DNA of 64,000 nt. Origin: Apricaphanius iberus (lineage: Eukaryota; Chordata; Actinopteri; Cyprinodontiformes; Aphaniidae). Below the pieces are notes generated by a model. That model saw nothing but the letters and a program-made list of their open reading frames with translations. It did not search any database and had not been told where the DNA came from. Positions 12,201 to 22,239 of the stretch are shown piece after piece. Position 1 is the stretch's first letter. Every line of letters starts with the position of its first letter. The stretch is from assembly GCA_028564705.1 (NCBI GenBank), contig JAPXFQ010002732.1, positions 1,550,001 to 1,614,000 of the forward strand, written 5' to 3'. Made by a program: the position numbers and the translations under genes.

Positions 12201-15200
12201 TAAACGGCCACATAGTGACGCAAAGAACTGGAAGTGAAAACCAACAACAGGAACTGTACATTTGTTTGATGTTTAGGCACTTGTAAAGACGCATACCTGG
12301 GTGATTAGCTGCTGCAGAGGCTTCGCTCCTAGTTCTTCGATCTTTGACTCGTTCATGCAGGCCTGAAAGTATTGCTGGGCTTTTCTCTCAGCCTTATTCA
12401 GTCCTTGCATTGTTGTGTTTTCTGCCCAAGTAAAGAGTAAGATTAACAAGGTCAGTAACAAAATGGAGATGGCTTCGTTTCGCATTCGATAAGGACAGTT
12501 TAAGCATCATTTGGAAGAGTTTCTGTTGCAAAGCTTAGCTTTTAAAACAGGTTTAGTTGGTGGTCCACAACAATGCTTTCTTTTCATTCTTTATTCTTTT
12601 ACCATTGTTCGGATTACTTCAGTGTGTTGAGAAAGTTTCAGTCCAACAGAAGGTTTGGGAACACATGGTTCCATGTTTCTTTATTCACACCCATTGGTAA
12701 ATTTGCTTAAAAGAAATAACGATAGCATTCAGCAGTCCCTTACAAAACACACACACATTAAACCTGTCAAACGCATACTGGTAATAATTAGACAGGTGAG
12801 AAAATATAATAAGATTAGGATAAACCAAATAAAACTCTTAGTGAGTTCAGTGACGGCAGCAGGGACAAAGCTGTTTTCATAATGCTTTTACCTATAACTT
12901 GGGATTAAAAACCTCAGTCTGCAGGGAAGACTATACCTTATAGAGCGGGGCTGTCAGACTCGTTTCCATTTTGGGCCCACATCATGATAATGAATGTCCT
13001 TAAAGGGCCGGTTGTGGCAGAACGTATGGATAAAATTACCTTTAAAAAAACTTTAAAATATTGATAAATATTTGTTTCAACAAGTACATCTTAAAGTTTG
13101 AGAATCACCCTTTAAAATTAAATACTGAACATCTTTTCACAATGATGTAAGCTAGGACTGTTAAAAGAAACACTGGTTTGACTGAGTTTTGACAAGTGTT
13201 TTGTAGAGGGCGGGAGTCATTGTAAAGAACCGATACAGCCATGTCTAGTGTACGGGGAGCCTAGACAGGGCTGTGACTCACCTACCAGATGACTGGACCG
13301 ACCCCCCTGTCTGATTTAGTGTGTTTTTGTCTTTGACAGAGGTCGGGCCGAACCATTACAAACAAAAAAGATAAAATGCATTAATAAAAGAACGATGAAA
13401 ACAAAGAAAAAGCTAAACAGATTTCGCTCAATGTGGAAATGACCGAGTTTCTTAAGACAATAAAGACGCTGGAGACCCTTTTTGCTCATATATTTGCAGT
13501 CCTCATCAAAGTTCAACTTTTCATTGATTATAAATCCAAGCTATAGATATGATTGCACCTTCACCTTAGATGCTTGAAGGAGCGATTCCGCAGGTCCCTC
13601 CTCCCTGCAGCTGTTAAGACTTTACAATCTAAACTGCTCCCAACAGACATAGATGTTCACACCATTGCTGCTATTTTGCAATAAATCAAAATCAACAACA
13701 ACACTGTTATACACATTACTTTTAACAGTCTATTTATAATAACTTATTGAGAATTGCACATCTACTCTTCTACAGCACTGCTATAGACGCACAATCCGTA
13801 CCTTGTAACTAATGATGTAAGTATTTTTTTTTCTTTCTTCTGTAATAATTGTGTGCGTTTCTGTTCTATGTCATGTTCTGTCTGTACATCTGGTTTTTTG
13901 CTGCTGGTACAACTAAAATTCCCAATGTGAGACAATTAAAGGATTATTCTATTCTATTCTAATCACTATTTTCTAACCTTTAATTACAGTAACTCCATGC
14001 CCACTTTGTTGTTTTCTTAAAGCAATAACCATATATTCTGTTTTTGATACGTTAAGCTGAAGGTATGACTCGTCACACCACTGAACAAAGTCATCAAGAA
14101 CTGGACTGTCCTGCTGGACAATGTAAAAACAAATAAATTTTATCCTCAGTTAAGGAGCAACAGTCCAAAAGGTGCAATCCCCTTTGAGTTCTACAGCTGG
14201 TTACCGGGACTCCAAATACATTTTGATTTGAGAATCGGCTTATTTTGCAGTGTGCGGCTTTAACAATTCAGTACTATAGTATAAGAAAGAGCTTGGCCAT
14301 TCGGCGCCCTGAAATCAGGATTTTTACATCCGTTTTAAAATGGACAGGCAATCAGGGTAAAAAAATAAGAGGAATGATGTGAGACAGGGCCTTGCTAACT
14401 AAATGCTAGGATCAACTAAAGGTGAACAAGTAGGAATGTAAGAAAATATCGATATACCGTAATATTTTATGTCACTATATTGTAGCAATATACGGAAGCA
14501 ATGTATTGCTTTTTATTTTTAGTCTGTTTTTTAGAATCTGATTGTAACCATTAATGATGACAGTAGTTTTGTTGTAAAATGAAAAGTATGAGCGCTAGAT
14601 GGGGGCTGTTTCCACCTTCTCCGTTCCAGTGGATCAACTGGATCTAGTAATAAAACTAGATGTATTACGTATGACACAGGTTGGAGTGTTTAGGACTGCT
14701 GAGACAGTTTTTCTACAGTTAAATTCCTGTATAGTCACTATACATTGTGACTTTTAAAAGTCACAATGTATAGTCTTACACATAGTAATGAATAGGTTGC
14801 AGTATATCGTATCACCAGATTCTCGCTTTGAACAAGGGATTTATAAATGAAGACGCTTACCTAATAGACGCTTCATCACAAGCATGTTGTGCTCCCAAAG
14901 GTTGTTAAAAGGACCCCAGCGGGACTTCCCCTCTGGAAGAGGATTGTTCTTCACCCAGCCCCCACAAGCAAAGTTGTAGAAGTCATGGCAAGGGTCCACA
15001 GACCTGTCCAGGGCTCCCACGACAGAGCTGGTGACAGTAATGCATGGCTCTGAAAGACACAGGCCTGGGTGAGCTGCAAGAAAACGACATATGCAAGGAG
15101 AAAATTAATATTTTAGATAGCTGACTTTTCTGCTCGTGGGAAACGGTAGAGAATCTGAAAATATTTCATGGTGCGACAAATATGCATGAAGGGGTTTAGA

Positions 15201-17896
15201 GCATCTGGAAGCTATCATTTTTTTAAGCCAAAGACCACAACCTGGAGGGAATAGTCTTTTATAAACAGTCAGCTGAGAACTGACAAGGGAAATGCAAAGT
15301 CTAGCTCCTTCTTGTCTGATTGAAGGGAAAAAAACTGATTAAAGAGATTAATGTAAAAAGGAAGCCATTTGAAGGACAGTGTGAAACTTTGTTAATTTCT
15401 TATGTCTACACACAAAAGCTGTTAAATAAGAAAATGCTTAATGCTCAGACCATCTAGCCTTATAAGGAACGAGACAGACATGGATGTGGTTGAGGTTAGA
15501 GTTTCCCAGAGGACATTTCATCCTTGTTCCTTTTATTATTTCAAAGTGTGATCCGACATGCGATCCTGAATAGCAGGAAGTGGCATTTCGTTTCCCATGG
15601 TAAAATTGAGGAAACAAACATTGATGAGAAGCAGCCAGGATACCATAGTAAATCCACAAGATATGTTCCATAATGAAGAAGCTAAGGGGGGAGATTTGGG
15701 GTTGTTCTCAGGCAACTCGGTGTAACGTGTGGGCTCCATAAAAAAGAAGGAAGGAAATTATGAAAAATGCACTATAAAAAAGTAAACAATAACTAATTGT
15801 TTTTTTTACTTTACTACAGGCTATGCTTTAGGAAATCATTTTAATGATAGTTCACGTTTAATCATCTTTTTCTTATTAAATGAATGAAATTAAAAGAAAA
15901 ACAGCAGGAATGAAATGCAAGAAAAGCATCTTAATTTATTCAGACCACTAATGTAATCTGTATTCTAAACAATTAATGAAACTACCTTGAGTTGTTTATC
16001 ATCAATGTAAAACTAAGCCCTCTGGTTCATACTGTATGAAAGTGGACGGCGCATTCAGAGCTAGATCTGCAGGCGTGTTTTGACTGCCCAGATTTGACTG
16101 ATTTTGACGCTTCAGCCACTGACCTGAAGGGGTTTGTTAAAACTCTGAATTCTTATATCTGTTTTGTGAGTTTGTGTGGACCAAGACCTTTCGCACATAC
16201 AGTAACAACGAAATAGGGTTAAATATTTGCATTTGAGGAATTTGCATAAACCAGTGAGATCAGGCAACTGGACAGGAAAAAAACTGACCAAGGAGATCAG
16301 GGCAGCTGAGAGGAGCTAAAGTGAGAATCTAAAAAAGAGCTGATTCTAATTTGGAAAATTATTATAAAAATATTGTTTAACCATTTCCAACTTTTGATGT
16401 ATGACATCAAATGCATTTAGGAGGTGATCAGCACCTATCAGATCAATTGACACCAAAGAAACATTGGTGAGACACCTTGGTCAGCAATGTCTGTCCACAG
16501 TGACTGCGTCCAGTGTCCATGGTAACACGCTGTCCTACTAGTTGGATTTAAATTTCACAGCAGAGCCGCACCTTTAGTATCTGCAGGCAGCATTGCAGGT
16601 ATGTCAAGCTAGACTCTGCCCTGATAATTGCTTTGCTCTCTAGGCTCCGTCTCAAAGCATGCTACCTGCTGTGCATCCTCACGCTGTCAGATGGCTGCTT
16701 CCTCAGTTGGTCTTGCAGCCCATCCTTTTTACCAAGCTATGTTATCTTCAAGAGATCATTGAAGGTTAACCTACCCCAGCAGGTTCATGGAGCCAAAAAG
16801 TAAAATGATTCTGCTTAGACAAGACAGGTTGCTGAAAACCTGCATGGATATTTCCGAGTCGATTTTGTTCCAATATGAAGATTTTGTTTTTTATGATTCC
16901 TATGCTTTCTGATATTTAGGCTAAACTAATCAGCTTCCGTTGTTAGACTGTTCATTAACAGACATTAGGAAAGAAGAATTACTCCCTGGAATTTCATTAT
17001 CAACTCTAAATGTTAGATGATTGCTTTGAATTATTTGAGCACATGTTAGAAAAAGCATTCCAATGAAACTGGATGTTTTTTATAGTTTTACCATTCTGTG
17101 TGTTAAAAGCCTTATGCTCACCTTGATTGTAGAAGACTCCAGCAGAGATGAGTGATATGAACAGGGCAACTGCGAGGAGAGAGACTAAAAACAGCAGCCT
17201 CTTCTCTTTTTGCGTCTTGTCTGGCCAGCACGTGTTGCTTCGGCCTGGCAAAAAGGTCACCTGGTCATACAAATACACAGAAAATTGATTGGTAGAAAGG
17301 TGAAATAGCTTTAAAAAGATACTGTCTATGTTTTATCTCAATTACCTAACCTATTATAGAAAGAAAAAAAAAAAAAGCTGAGATTGGATGACTGGTTAGA
17401 TTGTAGAACACAATGGTTCCTCTTTCAAAAATGTCTTCAATAGCTTACACTTTTTAATTGTTCCATGAGTTAAAAATGACATTTCCTATTGGCACAGATT
17501 AAGAACATGCTTCACAAATATTATTATATATATATTTTATTATCTATATCATTTAACTTGTTTTATGTTTTATCATGTATTTCTATGCCGTTTTTGTGAA
17601 GCAATTTTGAAGTCTGTGAAACGTGCTTTAAAAATAATACTTTTAAATGTTTTTTAAAGAGATATCCCACCCCTAAGTAAAAATGTGTCTGTTGCCAAAT
17701 AAGACAGAAAAAAGTGTTTTGTAACCAACCCAGTTATTCTCATGAACTGACAGCACTCAAAGAAGCCCAAAAAAAGTGAAATAAAAATAAACGAGTCAAG
17801 CAAAAACTTATGTGGACGTTATGTGATGTCAATAAAAAGTAAGGAACGAGATCATCTATATAACTTGTAAAGTTAGGTATATTTCTAATAGGACAT

Positions 17897-17980
<84 letters not shown>

Positions 17981-18832
17981 CATTATGGAGAATCAACTTC
18001 AGAAACAAACAAACAAAAAAAACAAAAAAATAGTTTTCATTGACATGTCATTTTTTTAAACAGAAAAATGTACAAATATTTATACATTTCTCAATAATCC
18101 ACAGATGAAATCTTTATTGGAATTAGATAAATCAAAGCTTTCTTACAACGGCTGACCTGTTTTTGAATGTTTCCCCTGGTTTTCTGACAATTTATCTTTG
18201 GTGATGAGCTCTACGTCTTTGAGGTCGGAAGACCCCCCTGCCATCACCCTAATCTTCAGCTCCCGCCACAAATTCTCTATTAGAATGAAGTTGGGACTCT
18301 GGCTGGGCCCCTCCAAATATACAATATTACTTCCAGTCTAAACAAACATATCGTAAAAATGTATTTTAAGCAAAATCAATAAAATATATGAGTAATTGAA
18401 CACAACCCAATTGATTGGCCAGGGATCACAACTGGCCAAGGATCAGCGATTGCCAGATAAGACATAAAAAAAAAATTTCCATTTGTAAGGCGAGGCAACT
18501 TTATTTGTATTGCACATTTTCAACAAAATGGCAATTACGGTGCTTTACATGATTCGAGGAGAACAATTAAAATGCATTATAGACCTAAAACGTATAACAC
18601 ACAAATACATATGACAAACCAGCTATTACTAATTGCCTACTCAAAGGGAGCTCTAAATACATACGTTTTTAGTATTGATTTAAGGCAGCTCAATGGTTCA
18701 GCAGCTCTGCAGTCGTCAGAAAGTTTTTTTTTTTGGGGCTTTTACCTGCATGGGTGATGATGAGTAGGCATCGTCACTGGTAGAGTCCACCAGTTCCTCG
18801 TCATCTAACGTCGCTCTCTTATAGGCTGACAT
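99..18832 (-). CDS. ece1: Endothelin-converting enzyme 1, partial (N-terminal 538 residues)
   Basis: M13 zinc metallopeptidase, a type II membrane protein that converts big endothelins to active endothelins at the cell surface and in endosomes. Thirteen coding exons, in order of transcription: 18832-18746, 17260-17122, 15073-14861, 12421-12297, 12183-12037, 11656-11591, 11398-11210, 11085-10943, 10784-10670, 824-714, 635-537, 398-321, 202-99. All have AG/GT borders and reading phase is kept throughout. Order in the protein: short cytosolic tail (1-50), one membrane helix (about 51-73), then the ectodomain beginning with the Cys-rich start of the M13 N-terminal domain ([12 protein letters not shown]). 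The HExxH zinc site and C-terminal exons lie left of position 1. The [17 protein letters not shown] start matches the ECE1 b/c/d isoform exon and differs from what I know of ECE2 or ECEL1; adjacency to ALPL supports ECE1. The large introns are filled with transposons. Confidence 0.93.
321..398 (-). CDS. ece1: ECE1 exon (residues 479-504)
   Basis: 26 codons: [20 protein letters not shown] and DKVFND. ADAIYNMIGYP is near-invariant in ECE1. Acceptor TCACAG, donor GAT|GTAGGC. Confidence 0.93.
537..635 (-). CDS. ece1: ECE1 exon (residues 446-478)
   Basis: 33 codons: [16 protein letters not shown], then [13 protein letters not shown], the conserved WMD..T...A..K block. Acceptor TTCAG, donor AAG|GTACGG. 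Confidence 0.94.
714..824 (-). CDS. ece1: ECE1 exon (residues 409-445)
   Basis: 37 codons from [15 protein letters not shown] through [20 protein letters not shown] and AI, the conserved RW..CV and GFALG.LFVK.TF blocks of M13 enzymes. Acceptor TTGTAG, donor ATT|GTAAGT. Confidence 0.94.
1083..1135 (+). repeat. 53-bp flank shared with 2797-2849
   Basis: The 53 bp directly left of MITE B copy 1 match those left of copy 2 at 49 of 53 positions without gaps, but are absent beside the third copy at 20780. Points to a local duplication or a shared host repeat. Confidence 0.7.
1136..1719 (+). mobile_element. MITE family B, copy 1
   Basis: Ends are inverted repeats: AAGCCTAGTTTACTCTTC at the left and GAAGCATAAACTAGGCTT at the right. 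No coding capacity. Same family as 2850-5030 and, reversed, 20107-20780. A TTA at each edge would fit a Harbinger-like 3-bp target, but this is not certain. Confidence 0.6.
1721..2156. mobile_element. Harbinger-like MITE with TTA target duplication
   Basis: Inverted ends TGGTGCGTTCACACCGC and GCAGTGTGAACGCACCG, each flanked by TTA (1718-1720 and 2157-2159), the 3-bp target typical of PIF/Harbinger elements. It abuts the end of MITE B copy 1, so it landed at that element's border. Confidence 0.6.
2797..2849 (+). repeat. 53-bp flank shared with 1083-1135
   Basis: Partner of the repeat at 1083-1135, lying 1,714 bp downstream of it. Confidence 0.7.
3329..3373 (+). repeat. 45-bp perfect direct repeat, copy 1
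   Basis: Identical over 45 bp to 3815-3859. The repeat crosses the border between the hAT-type MITE and MITE C (border at 3836/3837), so this copy must have been made from the downstream junction after MITE C inserted. Confidence 0.85.
3815..3859 (+). repeat. 45-bp perfect direct repeat, copy 2 (source)
   Basis: Spans 22 bp of host MITE including the CACAG target, and the first 23 bp of MITE C. Source of the templated copy at 3329-3373. Confidence 0.85.
3837..4439 (+). mobile_element. 603-bp MITE family C, copy 1
   Basis: Ends GGCCTTTTCACAT and ATGTGAAAACGCC, target duplication CACAG (3832-3836, 4440-4444). Non-coding; contains further inner inverted repeats around GGCCGTACCAGAAAACGGCC. Same length, opposite orientation, as the copy at 24309-24911. 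Superfamily not identified; the 5-bp target is unusual for common fish MITEs. Confidence 0.75.
4581..4655 (+). repeat. 25-bp tandem repeat, three units
   Basis: Three units of TAAATAAATGTGATCTAGAA + ATGTG with one or two changes each, then decaying (AAATAAATGTGG) to about 4790. Confidence 0.8.
5755..6545 (+). mobile_element. Tc1-like transposon relic
   Basis: Pieces of a fish Tc1-like element: CAACTGCCTTCAGAATCACA near 5900, GGGGCACAGCAAACATGAGG near 6065, GCGGAAAACCAACACT near 6122, and the transposase C-terminal part GACGCTCCCGAGCCAATCTG to CAGCAAAAAGTAGTTCCACA (6400-6540). Frame destroyed and large parts deleted. Confidence 0.55.
6719..9966 (+). mobile_element. GC-rich poly(A)-tailed retroelement with 15-bp target duplication
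   Basis: A 3.25-kb insert bounded by the 15-bp direct repeat AGAAACTTTCACATT (6704-6718 and 9967-9981). It ends in an AATAAA signal (about 9806-9811), about 135 bp of tail and an A-rich tract, all signs of reverse transcription at a nicked target. The first 2.7 kb is strikingly G-rich on the plus strand and CpG-rich; the last 0.5 kb is T-rich. No reverse transcriptase, endonuclease or gag-like motif was recognised in any frame. Long open frames occur on both strands but are Pro/Gly/Arg/Trp-rich and look like by-products of GC content. It lies antisense in ECE1. It may be a LINE-mobilised non-coding element or a LINE with a very long GC-rich 3' part; class unknown. Confidence 0.75.
7369..7406 (+). 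repeat. G-run cluster (potential G-quadruplex)
   Basis: Six runs of three or more G within 38 bases inside the GC-rich retroelement; a similar cluster lies at 7024-7043. On the ECE1 template strand. Confidence 0.6.
10670..10784 (-). CDS. ece1: ECE1 exon (residues 370-408)
   Basis: Encodes [20 protein letters not shown], then [18 protein letters not shown]. Acceptor CTTCAG, donor AAG|GTAAGA. The next intron is about 9.8 kb and holds most of the transposon nest. Confidence 0.94.
10943..11085 (-). CDS. ece1: ECE1 exon (residues 323-370)
   Basis: Encodes [19 protein letters not shown], then [15 protein letters not shown] and SELITNANK; the ESEPVVVY and YLQ..SELI blocks match ECE1/ECE2. 143 bp, ending after two bases of Ser370. 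Acceptor TTGCAG, donor AAAAG|GTACAT. Confidence 0.94.
11210..11398 (-). CDS. ece1: ECE1 exon (residues 260-322)
   Basis: 63 codons, from [18 protein letters not shown] to the strongly conserved [20 protein letters not shown]. Contains a NIT glycosylation sequon. Acceptor TTGCAG, donor AAA|GTGAGT. Confidence 0.94.
11591..11656 (-). CDS. ece1: ECE1 exon (residues 238-259)
   Basis: 22 codons: [20 protein letters not shown] and EK. Includes the NKT glycosylation sequon. The M13 consensus here is LPSRDYY; this sequence reads LPSMDYY, an Arg to Met change noted separately. Acceptor TGTAG, donor AAG|GTAATC. Confidence 0.93.
12037..12183 (-). CDS. ece1: ECE1 exon (residues 189-237)
   Basis: 49 codons from [15 protein letters not shown] to [13 protein letters not shown]. 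The [11 protein letters not shown] block is nearly invariant in ECE1 and ECE2. Acceptor TTTCAG, donor CAG|GTATAC. Confidence 0.94.
12297..12421 (-). CDS. ece1: ECE1 exon (residues 147-188)
   Basis: Encodes ENTT (an N-glycosylation sequon), then [20 protein letters not shown] and [10 protein letters not shown], closely matching the ECE family ERKAQ...ACMNE..IEEL block. Acceptor GGGCAG, donor CAG|GTATGC. Confidence 0.93.
13555..13965 (+). mobile_element. LINE 3' end with ATTCT tail
   Basis: Ends AATGTGAGACAATTAAAGGATTATTCTATTCTATTCTA, a form typical of the 3' ends of fish CR1/L2-type LINEs, preceded by CTCCCTGCAGCTGTTAAGAC, from the untranslated end. 5'-truncated, in an ECE1 intron. Confidence 0.55.
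14431..14828. mobile_element. hAT MITE, copy 1, with 38-bp palindrome
   Basis: Flanked by the 8-bp repeat TGAACAAG (14423-14430, 14829-14836). Starts TAGGAATGTAAGAAAATATC and shares its body with the copy at 29138. The far end has lost the terminal CATCCCTA. Contains a perfect 38-bp palindrome at 14737-14774 absent from the other copy. Confidence 0.75.
14861..15073 (-). CDS. ece1: ECE1 exon: start of ectodomain (residues 76-147)
   Basis: Carries CLSEPC and the M13 hallmark [14 protein letters not shown], whose cysteines pair in known M13 structures, then [13 protein letters not shown]. 213 bp, phases 1 to 1. Donor TTAG|GTAAGC. A small hAT MITE ends 32 bp from the donor side of this exon (at 14828). 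Confidence 0.93.
15074..17121. other. ECE1 intron, nothing recognised
   Basis: 2 kb between the membrane-anchor exon and the next exon. AT-rich, without an open frame of protein-like composition and without an element I can name. Confidence 0.5.
17122..17260 (-). CDS. ece1: ECE1 exon: membrane anchor (residues 30-76)
   Basis: Starts [12 protein letters not shown], aligning with the human ECE1 segment VNFHSPRSGQRCW. A KTQKEKR basic stop precedes a hydrophobic helix at about residues 51-73 ([20 protein letters not shown]), giving type II topology. Ends mid-codon (first base of Ala76). Confidence 0.92.
17900..17976. repeat. (TA)n microsatellite
   Basis: About 38 uninterrupted TA units in an ECE1 intron. 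Confidence 0.97.
18485..18610 (-). mobile_element. LINE 3'-end fragment
   Basis: AGGCGAGGCAACTTTATTTG followed by TTGCACATTTTCAACA and GGTGCTTTACAT is the reverse complement of a common fish L2-type 3' end. Lies 136 bp from the first ECE1 coding exon. Confidence 0.45.
18746..18832 (-). CDS. ece1: ECE1 first coding exon (residues 1-29)
   Basis: Encodes [17 protein letters not shown] and then an acidic, Ser-rich cytosolic tail ending SSSPMQ. The acceptor (TTTTCAG) abuts the ATG, so any upstream exon sets only the 5' UTR or adds an isoform-specific N-terminus. Donor CAG|GTAAAA. 29 codons, phase 0. Confidence 0.9.
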
Positions 18833-20106
18833 CTGAAAAGTCAAATGAAGAAATGATTCTCTCAGTGTTTCCATGTTCTCTTCGAGCCCCTATCCTTTCC
18901 AGGTGAGAGATATGTGGGAGAGTTTTTCATTTATGAGGGCTACTGTTCGTCGGTTCCTGAGGTTTCAGAGCAGGGTTGTCTTTTAGGATCCATCAAGGGA
19001 AATTCAGTTTTCCTGGTTGACAACAATTTTATCCAAATGGCAAACTTTCTTTAAAAAGAATGAAAACTTGTCAGTCCGCTTCTTTGAAAGCACTTTCCTG
19101 CTCCCTATCAACACCTCTGGCAGCCCCCATGGCTTCAGGCACAAAGACAGACGTAACACCTAAAATCCTCCCTCCTAAAAGTCCCACCAAAAATCTCCTT
19201 CTCTTTCTCTCTCTCTTTCTCTCCCTCTTCCCTATACTTCCTTCTCAGCCCACTCTGCAAACACGGAACCACTGAAAAACAGGAAGGAGCTCGGACTTGA
19301 GCAATTTACATGACTGAAACAGAATGCGCGCAAGTGATTGTGTGACGACGCGTGTCTTTGTGTGAGCACATTCCTTAATGTGGTTTCACTTAGGTTTGGG
19401 GAGGGAATCTCACCGCTACAGATCACACCCTGTAATCTTTCCATAGGATGAAATACACTAAGGGGTGGTGCACCGAGACAAAAGATCCTCCTCCAACCGC
19501 ATGCTACTGCTCCCTGTTACGTTACCTGATAGACATAACAGCCTGCTCCTTTAACTACCACATGCAAAAACTATAAGGTTCTAATAGTTCACAAATGATT
19601 AAATGAAACAAAACAAAACAAAAAACTTTAGAGAAGGGAATACTTTTTGATATGTGTAGAAAAAGAAAGAAGAAAGTCTATTTACCTGCAAACAGAAAAA
19701 GGTTAAATTCAAACTATAAGTGAGGCTTTTTTATAATGAACAGGATGAAAACTGAAATTAAAAAGTATATAGGCTTTAATTTTAAAAAGAACATAAATCG
19801 ATGAGGCCTAAATTAATTTGAGTTTATTGCACATAACTAGAGACTGGTTTATTATTAGGCATAGCAAAAGCTAATCTATGACCCCTTGTCAGTTGTCTTA
19901 GGACTCTATAAAGAATATCTATCATCAGCGCTCAAAGGGGAAGTACTGTTATATCATTGAATGTATTATGTTCATTTACTCAGACAACTTCTGTGCCACT
20001 TGATGTCCTTCGGGAGATGTTAAGATCCATTCACATCAGGATCAGCGTAGTTGTTGGGGCACGTAAAGTGCAGCCTCTAAATAAGGCATTATCTGCTTTA
20101 CTCCTA

Positions 20107-20780
20107 AAGCTTAGTTTATGCTTCTGCGTTTTGACGGAGACTAATTGACGCAACGCCATTATCCGTCAACGCAAGGGCTCTCCGTCACCTACGCAAGAAC
20201 GCACGGAGTAGAGACCCAAATTTTAACTATCGGTCTCTGTCGACGGAGAGCATATGCATCTGATTGGTCAGTTTCAGTAACAGCCACAGATCGCATCACC
20301 AGAACGGGGCTCTATAGTCGCTGTAATCAGTAGTTAATGCAGCGTTTGGCCACTGTATGCTTTATATTGAAAGGATAACTTATCTAATCTGTTCCTTTGG
20401 CGATTTTGAACAGGAGGAGGTGTAGGAAAACAACAAAAAACGGCTGCTGTGTTTTGTTTCCATGTGTTTCTAGAGTATTCTATAATCCGCACTTCTAGTA
20501 AAAAGCTTGACAGCTTAATCAAAACTTACTTTCTGTCGTTCATTGCTCCTAGAGGAAGAAATGCGTTCAGAAGCCTAGAAAAAAAACAGAAGCAGCGCTG
20601 TGTGATAGTAGGCAGAGATGCCATGAAAACTTAGCACCACCTGCTGTCCTGGTTGAGCAACGCTGAAAAAAACAATAGCGAATGGAGGGGAAGAGCGGAG
20701 AATTATAAAGAGAAAACGTCTCCATCAATACGTCTGCGTCTGAGTTCAAATTTGCAGTTGGAGAAGCATAAACTAGGCTT
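20107..20780 (-). mobile_element. MITE family B, copy 3
   Basis: Inverted ends AAGCTTAGTTTATGCTTCTG and GAAGCATAAACTAGGCTT. The reverse complement aligns with 1136-1719 over the interior (CTTTATATTGAAAGGATAAC, CTTGACAGCTTAATCAAAAC). 674 bp, so probably the most complete of the three copies. Confidence 0.65.
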
Positions 20781-20901
20781 TAATTTCACCAATGTTTTGT
20801 TACGAATCACTAGCTCCATTCCCCTGTGAGTTTGGAGCATCTTTTGGGTGCTGTGTTGTTGTTTTCCAAGGTGTTTTACAGGCTTTTTAATCCACTCAAT
20901 T

Positions 20902-21140
20902 CCAACTTACAACAAACGACGATTTCAGTGACGTCGCTGCCGTCCGCCATTGCAGTTATAGTCTGAGCAGGACTGAGCAGGTTGCGGAAATGGAGCCCGT
21001 GGAAGCTAAACTTAGTGCACTTATTCATTTTGTTTTTTGACATCAAGCACAGAATAAATAAAAAAACCTGCTCAGACTACAACTGGGATGGCGCACGACG
21101 GTGACGTCACTGAAATCGTCTGTTGGTGTAGTTGTAGTCT
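20902..21140. repeat. Foldback hairpin with about 70-bp arms
   Basis: Left arm ACGATTTCAGTGACGTCGCT to GTCTGAGCAGG (20971) is matched by the right arm from CCTGCTCAGAC (21067) to TGACGTCACTGAAATCGTCT, with some mismatches; the loop is about 95 bp. Transcribed in ECE1 intron 1, it would form a long stem. Each arm carries a CRE-like TGACGTC. Confidence 0.7.
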
Positions 21141-21436
21141 ATTTGAATAGACAACGGCTGCATAACATAACATATGAATAGATCGCCATAACGGTATGTG
21201 CAATATTCATATCTAAAAGGACTGTTTAGAGTACATCACTGGTTGGCTAATATATTCCAGAGTGTTATGAAATTGGATTTTTCATACTAATGTAATATTT
21301 AACCAGTTGGACACTCTTGGCACCAGATACTCACACCAGACTAATGATATTGCCCAAGATAACATATTTATGGCTTCTTTAAGCTTTTAAATATTGTGAG
21401 TTGCTTTCTTTAGATGGGTATTTTCCCAACCACCTT

Positions 21437-22113
21437 AGGGCTGTTTACACGACAACGTATTTCAGAAAAACTGAGGTTTTCTCTGCGTTTTGGCCTCTCG
21501 TTTATACGACAACGGGGAGACGGGGGGGGGGGGGGGGTCGAAAATGCATCTTTTCGAAAACTGCTCCCAGAGTGGAGAAATCTGAAAACGATGTGTGAGT
21601 CGTTGTCATGTACACGCAAGTCGGAGACTTTGAAAACGATCATGTCACTACCAGCCGCCTACGGCCTTTCTGGACTTGCACATTCCGCCTTTCTTCAGAA
21701 AAAACAACAATAGCGGATCCAGGTATGCTGTTACTGATGATATAGCTTCTGAAGTTATTTGGTCTCTGCAAAGTTCAAGATCAAGCGGCTTTTATGCGTT
21801 CGCCGACGAAAATGCATACAGTATGTGCATTAAATAATAAATACGCCTTTCTTTAAGCGGAGGAAAACTAAAAGAAGTTTGTGGAAAAGACCCATTGTTT
21901 GTTAGCTTGATACGTTTCTTTTCTGGGTCGTGAGCAGGAAACCTTGGAATCCTACATCTCTATTTAGGGCGCTATACTAGTCACACTGCCATCTAAAGGC
22001 CGCACATATGTACTACATCATTTTCAATCATGCCCCCCTTTCGTGTAAACGCAGTGCGTTTTCACCCCGCGTATTCAAACAAAAACGGCAACGTTGTTGT
22101 GTGTAGCCTGCCC
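21437..22113. mobile_element. Probable MITE with GGGCTGTTTACACGACAACG ends
   Basis: Left AGGGCTGTTTACACGACAAC and right AACGTTGTTGTGTGTAGCCT + GCCC are imperfect inverted ends. Interior is CpG-rich with repeated GAAAACGAT blocks and a run of 16 G (21522-21537). No target duplication found. Confidence 0.5.
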
Positions 22114-22239
22114 AAAACAGCAGTGGTGAGACCCCTTCCGAAAAAAAGTAATTTGGATCCCCAAATTCTTGATAACTTTGACCTGTATTCAACTTCCTCT
22201 TTTTCAGCAAAATGATTAAAAACATTGTTTTTATTCAGC

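Noticed and set aside
12273..12485. Minus-strand frame starting with a hydrophobic signal-like stretch before the ECE1 exon at 12297
   Set aside because: The upstream part is intron; the acceptor at 12422-12423 joins in phase with the previous exon.
17900..17976. Long TA tract as a possible recombination or replication site
   Set aside because: An ordinary microsatellite; nothing beside it supports a function.
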